NCBI GenBank assembly: GCA_027574665.1
Contig: CM050655.1
Location: forward strand, 434,001 to 498,000
Direction: 5' to 3'
Source of the DNA: Rhynochetos jubatus
Taxonomy: Eukaryota > Chordata > Aves > Eurypygiformes > Rhynochetidae
Length of the DNA: 64,000 bases
Both the position numbers and the translations under genes were made by a program. Below are positions 1-12,334 of the stretch, in pieces (the first letter of the stretch is position 1; each line of letters starts with the position of its first letter). The notes beneath the pieces are model-generated. The model was given only the letters and a program-made list of their open reading frames with translations, was not told the DNA's origin and made no database searches.

Positions 1-1930
1 TGTTTCCGCCAGTCATTTATGACTGAAGAAAAGACAGTCATGACAATGTGCATGGTCAGGCAACATCTTTTTGTAAGCCATAGGATATTTGGTGCTTTTT
101 GTCTTCAAACCTGAACAAACAATGAGTACATCATCCTCAAAATCCTCTCATAATTGTGAGGGAAAATATCTGGGAAAAAATGTTAAAGCATTGGTATCTT
201 TGAGCAAATGGAAACAACAGAAAGCAAATTGCCAAATGCTTCTTGTAAGAACTTCTTGTTCTTGTCTTCATTAACTTCTTCACCTCATTTCCAATGTAGT
301 GATCAATCTTCCCTAGTGCACACTAGGTACTATTTTAAACGTTTACATAGTGGAGGTCCTGCTTTATGTATATCAGATTGTGAGCCTTAAAATCCTTGAT
401 TCAAAAGAGCACAAACATGTTTAACTTCATACAAAAGAAGTAAAAATTAACCATATTTTTAGGATACTTTGGATATGGAGGGTGAGGGAGGAGTGGTAAA
501 GAAAAGGCATTTGAACAGTTCCTAGTTCCTTTGAACAGCATTGGGTTAACAATTTTAAAAAAATATATTGTATAGAAAAACAGAACCCTCAGTTTCTACA
601 TAGAACAACATCAGGATATTTTATTAACTCTAACAGAAGTGACATAGTACATTGTCTTCCCAGAATTTTTTTTTTTTTTTTTTTTTTTGCCTACCAAATA
701 ACTGCCTACATAAGGTGGCCCTGTCACCAAGAACAGACACACAGATACTTTCACCTGAGCTGCAGTTCTGGCTCATGTTACGGAGAAAGGGTTCACAGAC
801 TAATCTTTTTACACACAGAGCATCTTCTTTGAGTCTTTTCAGGCATGGTACACTTTATATTAGGCCACAGATACAAATTAAGCCAAACAAGGAGGTTAGA
901 AAACAATTTTCTGTTTGGAACAGATTTTCATTTATGTGAGGCCCTGAGGACCAGCAAAGATTTGCCACAATAGGTTGCTGACAGCTTTTCTTCTGCAGTA
1001 TATTGTCCTGGCTCAATAGCACAAGGTCAGACTGAATGCCTTTTTGCTACCTTTCTGCTTCTCCTAGGGATCAGTTGCTTAGAAAAATATCCCTTTACTT
1101 GACAGGTTTGTAACACAAACAAAAAAATCCATCCTGGCTGTGGTTATTGGGCTGATTGCTTAGGAATCAAATAGAAGACTAATAGTGTTATAGTCACTGA
1201 GTCACCAGCCACACTGATGTACACTTAAATGCACATGAATGGTAGCTGACTGGGGATAGCCTGGAACACTAAATGAGTGAACCGTATTTATTTCTTTAAA
1301 TCTAGTACTCACACCTCATTATACAATTAGCAATTGATTCCTTCTCCTTGCAGAAAGCAAGCCAGAATAATTAACTGCAAGAACTTCACACACACACCCC
1401 TGTATGCAAACCCTCACGTCACTCTGCAGACATCATCTACACTGAGTGTGATGGAAAAGGAGACAGTTGCTTTGAGATTTTAAACCTGTTGACAAATTAC
1501 AGCTATCTTTGCACATTCTCAAGATGAGCACTTCAAGGTTGACACTTCTATGTATACAATAAAAGGAGATACTGTGTGAGAGGTACTGACACACACTGCA
1601 ATGGTTTGACTGCTTTGCTTACATTCACCCAGAGGCTCAATAACACAAAAGCTATCGATTCACCTTTCTCCTTTGCATAACAAACAAAACAAAGAGTTGT
1701 TTCTGACAAATAGCTTTCCTAGCAGGCTGCCCCTGTAAGATTGTAGAAGATGGTGTGGTACCACACTGCCTAGAATTAAGTAGCAATAGTGACTCTTACT
1801 GTGTAATACTGGAGCCTGTCTTTAAGACTTATTATCTGATCCTATTTATTATTAAGTGCTTTTATGACTAGGGTAGGCATCAAGAAATCATTTGAGGAAG
1901 ATAACAGTAGGGGATAGGAGTAAGTCTAGT
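1..1930. other. AT-rich non-coding DNA
   Basis: No exon, RNA gene or recognisable transposon was seen. The longest open frames are under 100 codons and resemble no family I know. The only structures are a poly(T) run and a short (CA)n stretch at 1386-1398. The segment could be intergenic or intronic. Confidence 0.6.
666..688. repeat. poly(T) tract, 23 T
   Basis: An uninterrupted run of 23 T residues. There is no retroposed body next to it, so it is more likely a simple repeat than the tail of a retrogene on the minus strand. Length polymorphism is expected. Confidence 0.9.
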
Positions 1931-2017
1931 GGAAGCTGTCCTTGCCCACGGCAGGGGTGTTGGAACTAGATGATCTTTAAGCTCCCTTCCAACCTAAACC
2001 ATTCCATGATTCTATGA
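1931..2017 (+). mobile_element. CR1 LINE 3' end fragment
   Basis: This 87-bp piece carries the conserved 3' end of avian CR1 elements. It reads tggaactagatgatcttta, then cttccaacctaaac, then attccatgattctatga. CR1 is the main non-LTR retrotransposon of birds, and most copies are severely 5'-truncated like this one. Substitutions within the tail octamers (ATTCCATG instead of ATTCTATG) indicate an old copy. It has no coding capacity. Confidence 0.9.
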
Positions 2018-4695
2018 AATTAATTAGACATATCCTTGTGAAGCCACCTTCTAAACAGAAAAACCCTCCATCACTACTTTTTTCTCACCATTATATTACA
2101 ATTTAAAACAGTCAGCTATAATGGCTGGGGTTTGCACAGCAGCATAAGCAGAGACAGACACCATGTGCACTGTAACAGTGAAATCAAAACATGAAATATT
2201 AACTCAAGCTTGTGATCAACAGTTAAATTTGTGTGCAATAAAATGGAAATGTCGTGTGTGATCATGGTTTCTCTATGTGTGTACATATATTGATTTCTGA
2301 ACTTTGCAAAGCATTGATTTGCCCTTTAAACTAAATTAGGAACTAATCCTGCAGTTGTATAAAGGTCACTGAAGTGTAAAGATACTTACCACTCTAGAGC
2401 TTGACCCTATGCAAAAACAAGGAGTAAAAAGCCAGATTCAACTGAATTATTTATTACAAGTGTTTAATGTAATAGGTTTCACTTTGGAAATTACTATTCG
2501 TTAGCAGTCACTGAATATATACTTTATGCCTAGTGTCATGAAATTAATTTAAATGTGAAAACACAGCCTACTTTACACAAAATGGACAAGGAAACATAAC
2601 TATGTGATGGCAAAGGAATCAGTTACCAGAGTAGTAGGACCAGAGAGCACATGCCCTCCTATCCACAACCTCTCTCACTCTTCCTTCCTCCTTCTCCCAC
2701 CATCCCCACCGACGATTTATTAACACATAAGTCTTCAAAATACCCCCAGATGGAAATCAGATGTGAAGCAATATACAAATAAGTTTCATGTTTAAGGGTC
2801 AGTTCAAAGAGAAAATTTCAAGGCAAGGTGTCCCATCCTACTGTCAGTGTATTTCAAGTGAAGAGGAAAGATTGCTTCAAACAGAGAGAATGGACAGGCA
2901 TGAAAGTTGGGAAGACAATTGAGGTTAATACCACAGGTGTGAATAATCCAAGTGATAGAAAAGCACACAGCTGCAAGGGACCTTAGAAGTAATGACAAAA
3001 AAGCTGAAGTACAACACAATTACCCTCTACCTCCACTCTCTGAATGACAGAGGAGGAAAATAATTTCAGCAGCTGTAATTTTGAATGCAATGGAAGTGAG
3101 CAGAAAGGAGTAGGATGTTGTCATTGAGAGAGCAGATGAGAGTTTATTTGTGTTAGATTCAATCAAACCCAAAAATCTTTTTTTTTTTCATTCACAGAGA
3201 AGCATGCTGAGTCAAAGATGTTCTGCAATCCAGCACCAATTTATCTGAGTTATCAGTCAGTTATTGACTAGTGATTGGCCACTCGTTAGACTTTTTCTGT
3301 GAGATATAAGCAAGGAGATGCAAGAATAGTAATAATTTTTAATATAAATGAGATAAAAGCTAATGTAACACTTGAAAGTGATTAAAAGGTGAAAAGGAAA
3401 AAATAAAAAATTAATGGGAAAGCTTGAGCCCATCTGGATATTATCTGAAATTAGGACAAGTGATTATACAGGCAGATAGAGAGTAAGAACCTTCCACCAG
3501 TCTCAGAAACAAAAACAAAGCAGTAATGGAGCTATAGAAGGTGTGACAGAGGAAAAGTCAGGTAATAAAGGATTTTCAGACTGTATTGTGTAAAAATATG
3601 TTTTACTTTCATTTTTCTTCTTTAAAAAGGAAATGTGGATTTTTTAAAAAGTAAAGTCACCATAGTTCCCGTGATTTGTTGTGTTCTAGTGTCCTCCAAT
3701 GGATACTTTTGAAAGTACTTGCTTTATAATAGTGTATTAGATTTACAGCCATACCTCACTTGATGTTTTTTGTATGGCATTTATTGCAGGATATTGGGAA
3801 GGGGGAACAATATAAGATCTTACAGACTCTTCATCTTTTTTCCTATATATATACAGACACTGACACTATGAAACTATCTCATTTTCAAATACGGAAGGAA
3901 GTGTGACCTTCTGTCATGTTGTCACTATGCCACCTGAGGACTCACCGAGTTCCATACTGCTCTTAGCCATTCATTCATCTAGTGAACCCACAAAAGCAGA
4001 AAAAACGACAGGATAATGAGAGTGTAGGCAGCCATCAGCATCTATGTATAGGACAAAGACCCCAAAGCAGGATCCTCCAGTTTCTGGGGATGCATAACAC
4101 AGCTGACAGCGAGTCTCTGGAGCCACAGCTTCTCCCCCTACTTTCCAGGTGGTAAATTTGAATAAAACACCACTGAGGAATCGTTCAATACTTTCATGGT
4201 TAAGTGAGAAAACACCGAAGTCAGCACTCATTTACATTGATTGATTTACATTGATTTAGTTGATAACATACTGCTGTCACTCAGAGAAGTAGCAAAAATG
4301 GGGATAGTCTCATTTCGTTTTCTTTTTCCAAGATATGGATGTAAGACTAGATCTTGTAATTTATGATCTGGAAGAATGATGCTCTTGTTCTGGTTTTAGT
4401 CAAGAAAGAATTAACTTTGTTCACAGTGGCTGGTATGAAGCTAGGTTTCTGGATTGATGCTGAGAAAAGTACTGATAAGGTGTCTTTTTAGCTAGTGCTG
4501 GGGAGTGCTTGCACCAAATTCAAGGTATCTCTCAGCTTCTAATACTCACTGTGTTCCCAACTTTCTCACTACAAGCAGTGGGGGCCAGGGGAGGGGGACA
4601 CACTTCAGACAGCTAACCCAAAACGACTGAAGGAGTATTTCATTCCACAGCACATCATGCTCATTCAAGCAGGGAATGGGCTGGGGTGCCATAAC
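2018..4695. other. AT-rich non-coding DNA
   Basis: No gene or transposon was recognised. There is a pyrimidine-rich patch near 2665-2710 and a T-run near 3179-3189. A 14-bp-period tandem repeat is listed separately at 4231-4256. Open frames are short and look accidental. Confidence 0.55.
4231..4256. repeat. two-copy 14-bp tandem repeat
   Basis: The 12-mer tttacattgatt occurs at 4231-4242 and again at 4245-4256, giving a period of 14 bp. It is a small local duplication with no evident function. Confidence 0.8.
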
Positions 4696-4762
4696 CCTTT
4701 CGCTAACTCTTCTGGTAGTTCCTTAACTCCTTCGCTAACTCCTTTGCTGGTTCGTTCCTTAG
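4696..4762. repeat. imperfect tandem repeat, 33-34 bp unit
   Basis: Two diverged units sit side by side at 4696-4728 and 4729-4762. Both follow the pattern cctt(t)cgctaactc...ctggt...gttccttag. The repeat abuts the CR1 piece at 4776-4899 and may have grown from that element's downstream sequence or from flanking DNA. The long minus-strand open frame through it is a continuation of CR1 reading, not a gene. Confidence 0.7.
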
Positions 4763-4775
4763 TGAGTTGATGGGT

Positions 4776-4899
4776 CAGTTGATATTGGGAATTACCCCAA
4801 CCCATGTGCAGGACCTTGCACTTGGCTTTGTTGAACTTCATGACATTCACAGTGGCCCATTTCTCAGGTCTGTCAAGGTCCCTCTGGATGGCATCCCAC
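4776..4899 (-). mobile_element. CR1 LINE ORF2 fragment (reverse transcriptase region)
   Basis: The minus strand translates to residues such as [19 protein letters not shown] and [15 protein letters not shown]. This matches the CR1 ORF2 segment just after the FADD active-site block, usually of the form LQRDLDRLEKWA..NLMKFNK.KCKVLHLG. Only about 40 codons survive, with no start, endonuclease or catalytic core. It cannot be joined to the CR1 piece at 5456-5722: on the minus strand that piece, which contains the 3' end, lies upstream of this more 5' segment. They are therefore separate insertions. Confidence 0.85.
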
Positions 4900-5455
4900 A
4901 ATCATGTCAAAACGTGCGGAAGAGCAATTAGCTCTGAGTAGGTAGCACACTGCAAATTCACATCCTAGTTTATTTTGTGCCAGTTCACCTATCAGGCACA
5001 GCCATCAGAATTGAAATTCAGCCAAAGCAAGTCAAATGTCACCATCCCACTGGCTCTGGTCTCCAGGGATTCATTGTCCTCCCATCTGAAGATAATCCCT
5101 AGCCCCCTTCAGACAACATTCTCACACACATGCCTATGCAGGTCCTAAGCAGGGAAAAAACTGAGAAAAAGCTTAAGAACCCAGAACTGTTATATACTCT
5201 TGGCAGCAAGCATGTGACTGATGATCTCTGCCAAACTTACGAGATTTAAGGGCTTTAACAGAGGTATACTTACACCTTAAGGTCCTGTGTCCTCTTACAC
5301 CTCTCGGCTTACTCCTACAAACCAAACAACTCTTGGATTTTTCTGTCTCACCCCATCTCTGCAGAAATTTCCTTGAACTATTACAAGAGATAACATCCCT
5401 AGTATAGGTTATAACTTAAAAGTACCAGCAGTGCCCAGCAATCTAACACTTTTAA
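4900..5455. other. non-coding DNA between two CR1 pieces
   Basis: Nothing recognisable. There are no open frames of note and no repeats beyond short CA-rich words. Confidence 0.5.
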
Positions 5456-5722
5456 GAATCTTTAGGTTGGAAAAGACCTTTAAGGTCATCAGTACCAGCC
5501 ATTAACCTATCACTGCTAGTACCAACACTAAACCATGTCCCTAAGCCTCTACTCCATACCTTGTCTCTTAAATACCTGAATGCATGGTGACTCAACCACC
5601 TCCCTGGGCAGACCATTCCAGTGCCTGATAGCCCTTTTGGTGAACAAATTCTTCCTAATATCCAGTCTAAACCTGCCATGGTGCAATGTGAGGCCATTTC
5701 CCCTTGTCCTATCACTTCTCAT
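5456..5722 (-). mobile_element. CR1 LINE 3' fragment (ORF2 C-terminus plus 3' end)
   Basis: Read on the minus strand, it begins with agaagtgataggacaagggg, continues through sequence encoding the conserved ORF2 C-terminal pattern (LDI.RKN.F..KRAI.HWN.LP), and finishes with ggtcttttccaacctaaaga. This is the standard 3' portion of an avian CR1, about 265 bp long and 5'-truncated. The frame is broken relative to an intact ORF2. The usual ATTCTATG octamer tail is degraded or absent at the low-coordinate end. Confidence 0.92.
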
Positions 5723-8700
5723 AGCTTAACATGAAAACACAGCTTTTGTTAGTGAAAATTCAGAAAAATCAAGGCTCAGCTAAATACACCATTGTTTTGG
5801 AGAGATGAGTCCATTTAAATTTGCAGACCACAGCAACTCAGCACCTTGAACAGCCTCGGCTGTTTCATCACTGTTATCTGAATTTAAAATACTAAGTGAT
5901 GAAGAATCCTGTATATCCCATTGACTCATCCGTTCAGTCACCATCTTACATACCTTCTCTATAAATTTCAAGTTGCTATTATACATAAAAAGGAAGACCT
6001 ACTAGGTTTCTGTACTGTAAATTTAGTAACTCCAGATCTTTTTCTATGGCTCAGTGTGCTTTGAAACTCTCTTTCACACAAAGCTACATAACATCTTTAA
6101 TTCCTTCAAGCACAAAGCTCAGTAATACACTTCAAAGTCCCATTATACACAGGGATGTCTGACACATTCTCAAATTCCCTGAAACAAAGATCTATGCTCT
6201 CGTGTAGTTCCTTCAAAAGCGAAAGTGTCCTACGGTTTCATGTTCCACTAAAAACTGGGGGAGGGGTTAAATAACTTCTGCTGCTCTTACAGAAAATTGT
6301 TTCTAGTTTCAGAATCCTTGAAACAGTTCTTTAATACAGTTTGGATTCCCTCCTGTCTTTCATGTCAATCTTCTCTCTTTTTTTTTTTTTTCCTTTGGCA
6401 TATCGAATCTCTGAATTTTTGTGTGGATTTTTTTTTCCCCCTTTATGACCTGCAGGTAAACAGAAAGGAATTAAAACACAAACACTACAACAAGCTTTAG
6501 ATGGTTTTGGAGATGTTGCCTAAAGAACCTAAATCTCAAAAGTGATTTAGGCACTGACGATTTCTCTCGCTGCCCAGCAGGATTTAAGATTTTTGATATG
6601 ACTATGGGCTTATTAAACTTTTACATAAGCACAAGAGAGCAAAAGCCATTAGCAAATCCTCTTTCGGATCTGGTCTTCAGAGAAGAATGCAAGGTGGAAA
6701 TCCTGTTTCTTGGGCACAGAGCCAGATCTTACTAATAATGTGAGTCAGTAGGTTCCTACTGGAAAAGTGTCTGCCCCAGTTCCCTCACTTGCTTTTACAG
6801 GTCTCTTCTTAGAAGTAGCTATCAGCAGGCCCCCAAGTTTCCAACACTTCTATCCTTGAAATCCATTTCCAAAAACCTTTCTTCACAGAGGCTAGAAGGA
6901 AAAACCCCACTACTCTTGCCAGATATATTTTCAGCTTACTGGGTGGTGTTGAGAAGGGATTTATACTCAGAGAATCTTTTTTCCTTTTCCCTTTTTGCCA
7001 AGGTGCAGAAAAATAAGGGCTGGTCAGCACAGACACATGAGATCATCACTTAGGGTGCAGGGCTTGTTTCATGCCTTACTGTTCAACCCCAGCAAGGCTT
7101 TGCATCTTGAAAGCACTGTGAAGGGGAGCACACATGAGCTTATCAACTCATCCTGACCAAGTCAAACAACACAAATCCATTACTGTTTCATCGATTGCTC
7201 TTATAAACAGCTTTAGTGGTAGTCTTTGCCCTGGGCCCTGTGCAAGGCTAACAGGAGACACCAGAAGTGACTGTGGGACCCAGTGAAGGAAACAGTATCA
7301 GATGATGAGACTTCCAGACTGACAGAATTGCAAAATTATACCCACTCCTTCTGAATAGCCTGTGGGTCTCAATTAAAGGGCAGAAAGGAAGGAGAGAAAT
7401 GGCAATACTAGAGAAAGCGACAACTAAAACCAACATAATGTGAATTGTGACAGTGCACTAAGTACTCCAGTGTCAAAAGGCAGTCTTGCCTCTATTTAAC
7501 TTGCAAGCAGAGATGTAGGCAGCTTCACTGAAAAAATATTCAAGGAAGCCTGCCTGGTGATGCTCATTTTACATGTTTAGGTTTAGTTGTTTATATTTAA
7601 AGGAAGCAGCTGTTCTAGATCAATGGTTTGCAACTTGAACAAAATTTATTTGCACAACTTCAAAACAATACTCTAAAACTTTCAAGACACCATGACCTCA
7701 GCTAAGTTCTACCTCTGTAAATATTTATCTAAAAGAGCACACACACGTATACATGCAAAAAATATTTTTATTCACTACTAACTGGTGAAGAGAAACAAAT
7801 ATAGAGACTTCGCTCCAAATTTTCCAAAATTCTCCATGGCTCCATAAAATGTCCGAAAGTTAGTCTGAAATTTTTGATTTTTATGTGCCAAGCAGGTAGA
7901 GTTCTTTGCAAATTCAGGAAATTACCAGTTTGAAAAAAAAAAGTGAAAAATGTTCAACGCTATTCAAACTTTACTCCCATTCAGTGGCAAAATTAAGTCA
8001 GTGAAGTTGAAAAGAGCAAAATTAAGATGAATGCCACGTTTTTTTGAATCAACTGTCTGATGTAAAGCCTTGTCAATGGCAAGAAAGCTGTGCCTTTCAA
8101 GATTAAAAAAAAAAAAAACCACCAACAAACCAACCTAACACACCTCTAGAGACTACTCCTGCTCACAGTATGGTTTTGTGTATAGCTTCAGATTGTTCAA
8201 CATAATAGAATCATTCCCAGATGAGCTGTCGCTATCTTTTTCTTTTCTATTACCACTAGACCTGCAAGTAGGCTAAGAAAAACTTAGCCTAAACTGACTA
8301 AAATTTGTTCCATAACTCTGCACTGGCACCAAATGATGGCTCCAGGCCTTGAAAAAATGCCAGATTTACAGTCTGTCTTCAGTAACTGCCTATTTTACCT
8401 ACATCAGTTTAAACAGATATATAGGATAAGTAGTTTAACTATGCCCATTGTCATAAGCATGATTCATCTTTGTAGAAGCCTTAGTATCACAGAGCAAAGC
8501 TCTTTCTGCTGTTTAAAATATTATGTATGAAGAGTCTAGGATGTGCAAGTAGTGCATAAAGATTACAAAAGAGACGTCCCTTGAGAAGCTTGACAATTGA
8601 CTGGTCTACAGATACAAAGTGCTTTGGAAGCAAAGTTATCTCCTTTTTTTAGTTATCAGAAAGGATGGACTTAAAGACTTGCATCGTAAGGTGATGCAAT

Positions 8701-11700
8701 CAAGGAGCTGCATTATGCTTGGATGGTGTGAAGAGAGACAGCCAGAAGTACTCCACATCCACTGTATTAGTTGTAAATGGGCATTCCCTGACACATACAC
8801 TGTACCTTACCTAACTTGCATTATGTCAAGTTTTTAGAAAAATAGGTATTTCCTGTTCTTGAAACAGTGTAATGATAAGTTTTCTTCCTGCAGAATTTTT
8901 TTCTTAAATCAGCTCACCGAGTGCACTTACCAAAAAAAAAAAAAAAAACCAAAACCCAGAATGGAATATTTGAGCTTGCAGGATAAATATATACAGATTC
9001 TTGATCTGCAAACCTCAGTGTTTGAATCCAAATTAGTTGTGTTGATTAGCAGAAATATTGGTTAAGAACAAAATTCTCATCCAAAGCGAAATTATAAAAG
9101 CATAGCATAACATTCCTCTCTTCATTCGTTCAGTGTGACACCAGTAAAGGCAAGCATAAAAATTCCATCACAGAACTTACTCTAGAGCATATTCAGGGGG
9201 GAATTGGAAGTGCTGCAGTGAGATGGTTCAGAACAAACTGCTGAAGATTCAGAACAAAGGTACAGTTTAGAACCTGAATCTTCATGTGACTCAAGTTACA
9301 AAATTATCCCTATGATAAATCACCAGTACTACAGAGCACACAATATTACAGAGGGGATTTATGGTCCACTTGTTATAAAAGCTGTAGACACAGAAATGAT
9401 AAGAATTATTTTCTGTTGGAAAGGAGCAACATATAACAAAGATATTCCATGTATTACAGGAGAGAATTACACTCATTTTGAGTCAGTGAGGTGAAGCTCA
9501 CATGCAATCACTTAGTTGCCTGGATTTGGTCTGCCGAACAGTGAGCAATCAAACTGCACAAGATATTGTTGCCTTGTAAGTCTGTTCATCTGTGGTATTT
9601 GGAAATGTTGTTTGTGTCATATTTGTTACTTCCTCAGAAAAGAAAAAAAACCCCACACTTACGATGTAAGCAGAAGCCTCTTGCCCTGATAAGAGTCAGG
9701 CTCTTTTCCTCTCTCCAGGAGCCTGCTTTTCAGTGTTGGGGGTAATTTGCTGAGGGCAGGAACTGGCAGCTGCTGCCCAGCTGCAGCCGTGGGCCTGTCT
9801 GTGGTCACTTACCCCAGCACGAACATGTTTGGCTCTCTTTCTATTTTATAAAATCAGCATACAAGATGTTTTCTGGGGAGATACAGGAAACCACACCATG
9901 GATAGTCTTCAAGATTCAGATTCTGCAAAATGCTGAGGATTTCAGGCCCAGTGCAGTAAAGTATGTGTGTAATTTCAGGAATGAAAAGAGTACCACGGAC
10001 ATAGATACCGTTAAAGTGTGTGGAGAGACACCTGGAATGGCATCTTTACCTTATGTGCCTGTGCAGTGCTTGGCATATGATAAGTAGTCAGTGTGAGCAA
10101 CAATCGTCAATGCACACAAGGATTTTTATGCCTCTAATTATATCAACTACATTCAACGTCTTGCAGGACGAAACCCTCAGAGGCAGCATATAGAAAAGAC
10201 AGGAGAGAGGGAAATTTTGACAGAGTATCAAAGGGATACAAAGCTGGATTTCTGGAAACTGGAATCACATGAACACTAAAGCTGACTTAACAAGAGCTTA
10301 CTGGAAGTATTTGAAGAGCACAGTCATAATATCCATAATACAGCATTGTTAACTCCTAATTTTGGCATGGCTCTCAGCCTACACAATGTTTTCCTTGAAA
10401 ACTCTTACTCTGAAAAGGAGACATGCAGACAAGATTTAAAAAAACCCACCTTAGCCAAAACCAACTCTTCACAAAGCAGATGCTGGAAGGTGACTAGAAG
10501 GAGGCAATGAAACTTTGAAAGCCTTCCCATTTATTGATCTCTCACTGGTTCTGTGAGGGTTTTCTCATTTCCCTGCTAGACAGAACCAAAGTGCTACTGT
10601 GGCATCCACCCTGCAAATCGCCCAGATGCAGTTCCAGCTGAGTTTTGTGCTAGACTGCTTGGAGGATTACAGCCTTAAACAGCACTTCAAAGGGGCAGCT
10701 GAAACTTAACCACATGCTAGAAAAGTGCAAATACCTTCACTCAACTCAAAGAAAGGCTGCACATATTTTAAATGAAAATGTGCAGGTTTAATGCAAAACC
10801 ATTCAGCAATTAGTAAATAAAATGAATGTTATTAATGTCTGAAAAATCTTCTGCATTAGTTTTCCTAGTGTTTTCTAAGTACATATTAACATTAGAAGGA
10901 GGCAGAGGACAGTACCTTGAAAGGTGGCTTTCCTAAGGCATTTCATCAAAGCAGGATTTAATTCAGGAAGAAAAGTGAGATCTCATTCCCAGACAAAGAA
11001 AAAAATTGCAGACTGAGAAGTTATTTAAAACCTTTTCTCCCCACAATGATCCTTGTGTATTGTATTAGCACTCCACATGCTACAACTACCTTATTAGGCA
11101 TTTCAACCTGCAGGGAAGTTAAAGAATACTGCAGCTCGTGAAAATCATTATTCCTACTTCTCATCAGTGATTATAAATATTCTGATCATGCATTATCTCA
11201 TCTAGCCTAGAGGATACCAGGGTAGCTGCTCAAACACATTTTTGGTGCTGTACAGATTTAGAGAGCTTTATTCTTCACATTCTGCAGTTGTACACTTTAT
11301 GCAGGGCTGTTCTGGAATGCAAAGTTAAAACATCTGAATAAATATCTGAAATTTTCCTCTATTCTCAGGCACATGAATTTCAGGATTAGGGTATCAGGAA
11401 AAGCACCTTTGTTTAAAAGGCCTTGAATGTTCCCTCTCCTGGGACCTGGGGACTGGTGACCACCCCTGAAATAAGTCAGATCGGTTATTAAGTATCTATA
11501 TTAGCCAATTAAATTTTGGTATCCAGCGCCGGTATTTCCTTTGGGCAGAGTGAGGGTGTTTCTAATTACCTTTACCTTTGAGGCAGAAATCTTGCTCATC
11601 TCTTGCTTTGCTGGGAGGATGTCCTAGATGGGGGGTAGAGGGACGTGGGGACAGAGAGATGTTACTAGGCTAAATGGAAAAGGGGGCAAGTCCTAAAGAC

Positions 11701-12308
11701 ACTTACTAACAGCTCTTTAGTTTTTAAAACCAAGTCTGAAGAATAACAGAAAGGTTGAATAGGAAATTGAGTGGAAAAAAAATAGATTTTATCCTTGAAG
11801 AATGATTGTATAAATTTACAATCATCCAGGTTTTCAATACTGCAAAGAAAGTAACACCTACTTTTTTAGAATGTGAATAAGATGGATAGAAAAGAAAATT
11901 TTAAAAATGCCAACATCTATTTTTCTGCTCAAGGGAACAAAGAGGTATGATCCTCTTTTTCCTGGTGTAATTCCAAGGTCAAGTAGCAGCTGTTTGCTGT
12001 ACAAGGTAACAACCACAAGCACACACCTACAAAGCAGCACTGTGGCAACACAGCACCTGCAGGTAGGAATTCTCACTGAAATCTTCTCAAAGTCACAGGA
12101 ACTGCTGGAGTCCAAGATTTGTAGGAGACACAGCACATTGGCAGGTGTGCCAGGTTCTCCGGCTGGATCACAGCCCTTCGTCAGCACCACTTGACTCCCA
12201 GAGAATGAAAGCCTGGGGGAAAACTCCAGATTTGGCACAATAAGAACAGAAAGCCTTGCACTCATGCTCCTCTCTGAGGATCACAAAAAGCCTTACAAAC
12301 ATTAATAT
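5723..12308. other. AT-rich non-coding DNA
   Basis: No exon, RNA gene or clear transposon was found. Poly(A) runs followed by C/A-rich sequence lie at 8105-8143 and 8932-8958, with a shorter one at 9645-9658. A pyrimidine run lies at 6376-6393. A modestly GC-richer patch at 9680-9815 contains clustered CAGCTG E-box words. The longest open frame, on the minus strand ending at 11858, resembles nothing known. Confidence 0.55.
8105..8143. repeat. poly(A) followed by C/A-rich tract
   Basis: A run of 14 A is followed by ccaccaacaaaccaacc-type sequence. The same A(n)-CC-rich composition recurs at 8932, 9645, 18840, 20654, 27943 and 53972. Confidence 0.8.
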
Positions 12309-12334
12309 AAAAAAAAAAAAAAAAAAAAAAAAAA
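12309..12334. repeat. poly(A) tract, 26 A
   Basis: An uninterrupted run of 26 A is the longest homopolymer in the window. No retrogene body or target duplication is visible on the left side, so it is called a simple repeat. A polyphenylalanine stretch in a minus-strand open frame is an artefact of it. Confidence 0.9.

Noticed and set aside
4776..5722. The two nearby minus-strand CR1 pieces as one interrupted element
   Set aside because: Their order is wrong: the piece with the 3' end lies upstream, in minus orientation, of the more 5' ORF2 piece.
11858..12265. 135-codon minus-strand open frame
   Set aside because: No similarity to any protein family I know, and an overlapping plus-strand frame of similar length suggests few stops by chance.
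12309..12334. Poly(A) run as the tail of a processed pseudogene
   Set aside because: The sequence to its left has no recognisable mRNA-like body and no flanking direct repeats were found. Birds have few processed pseudogenes.
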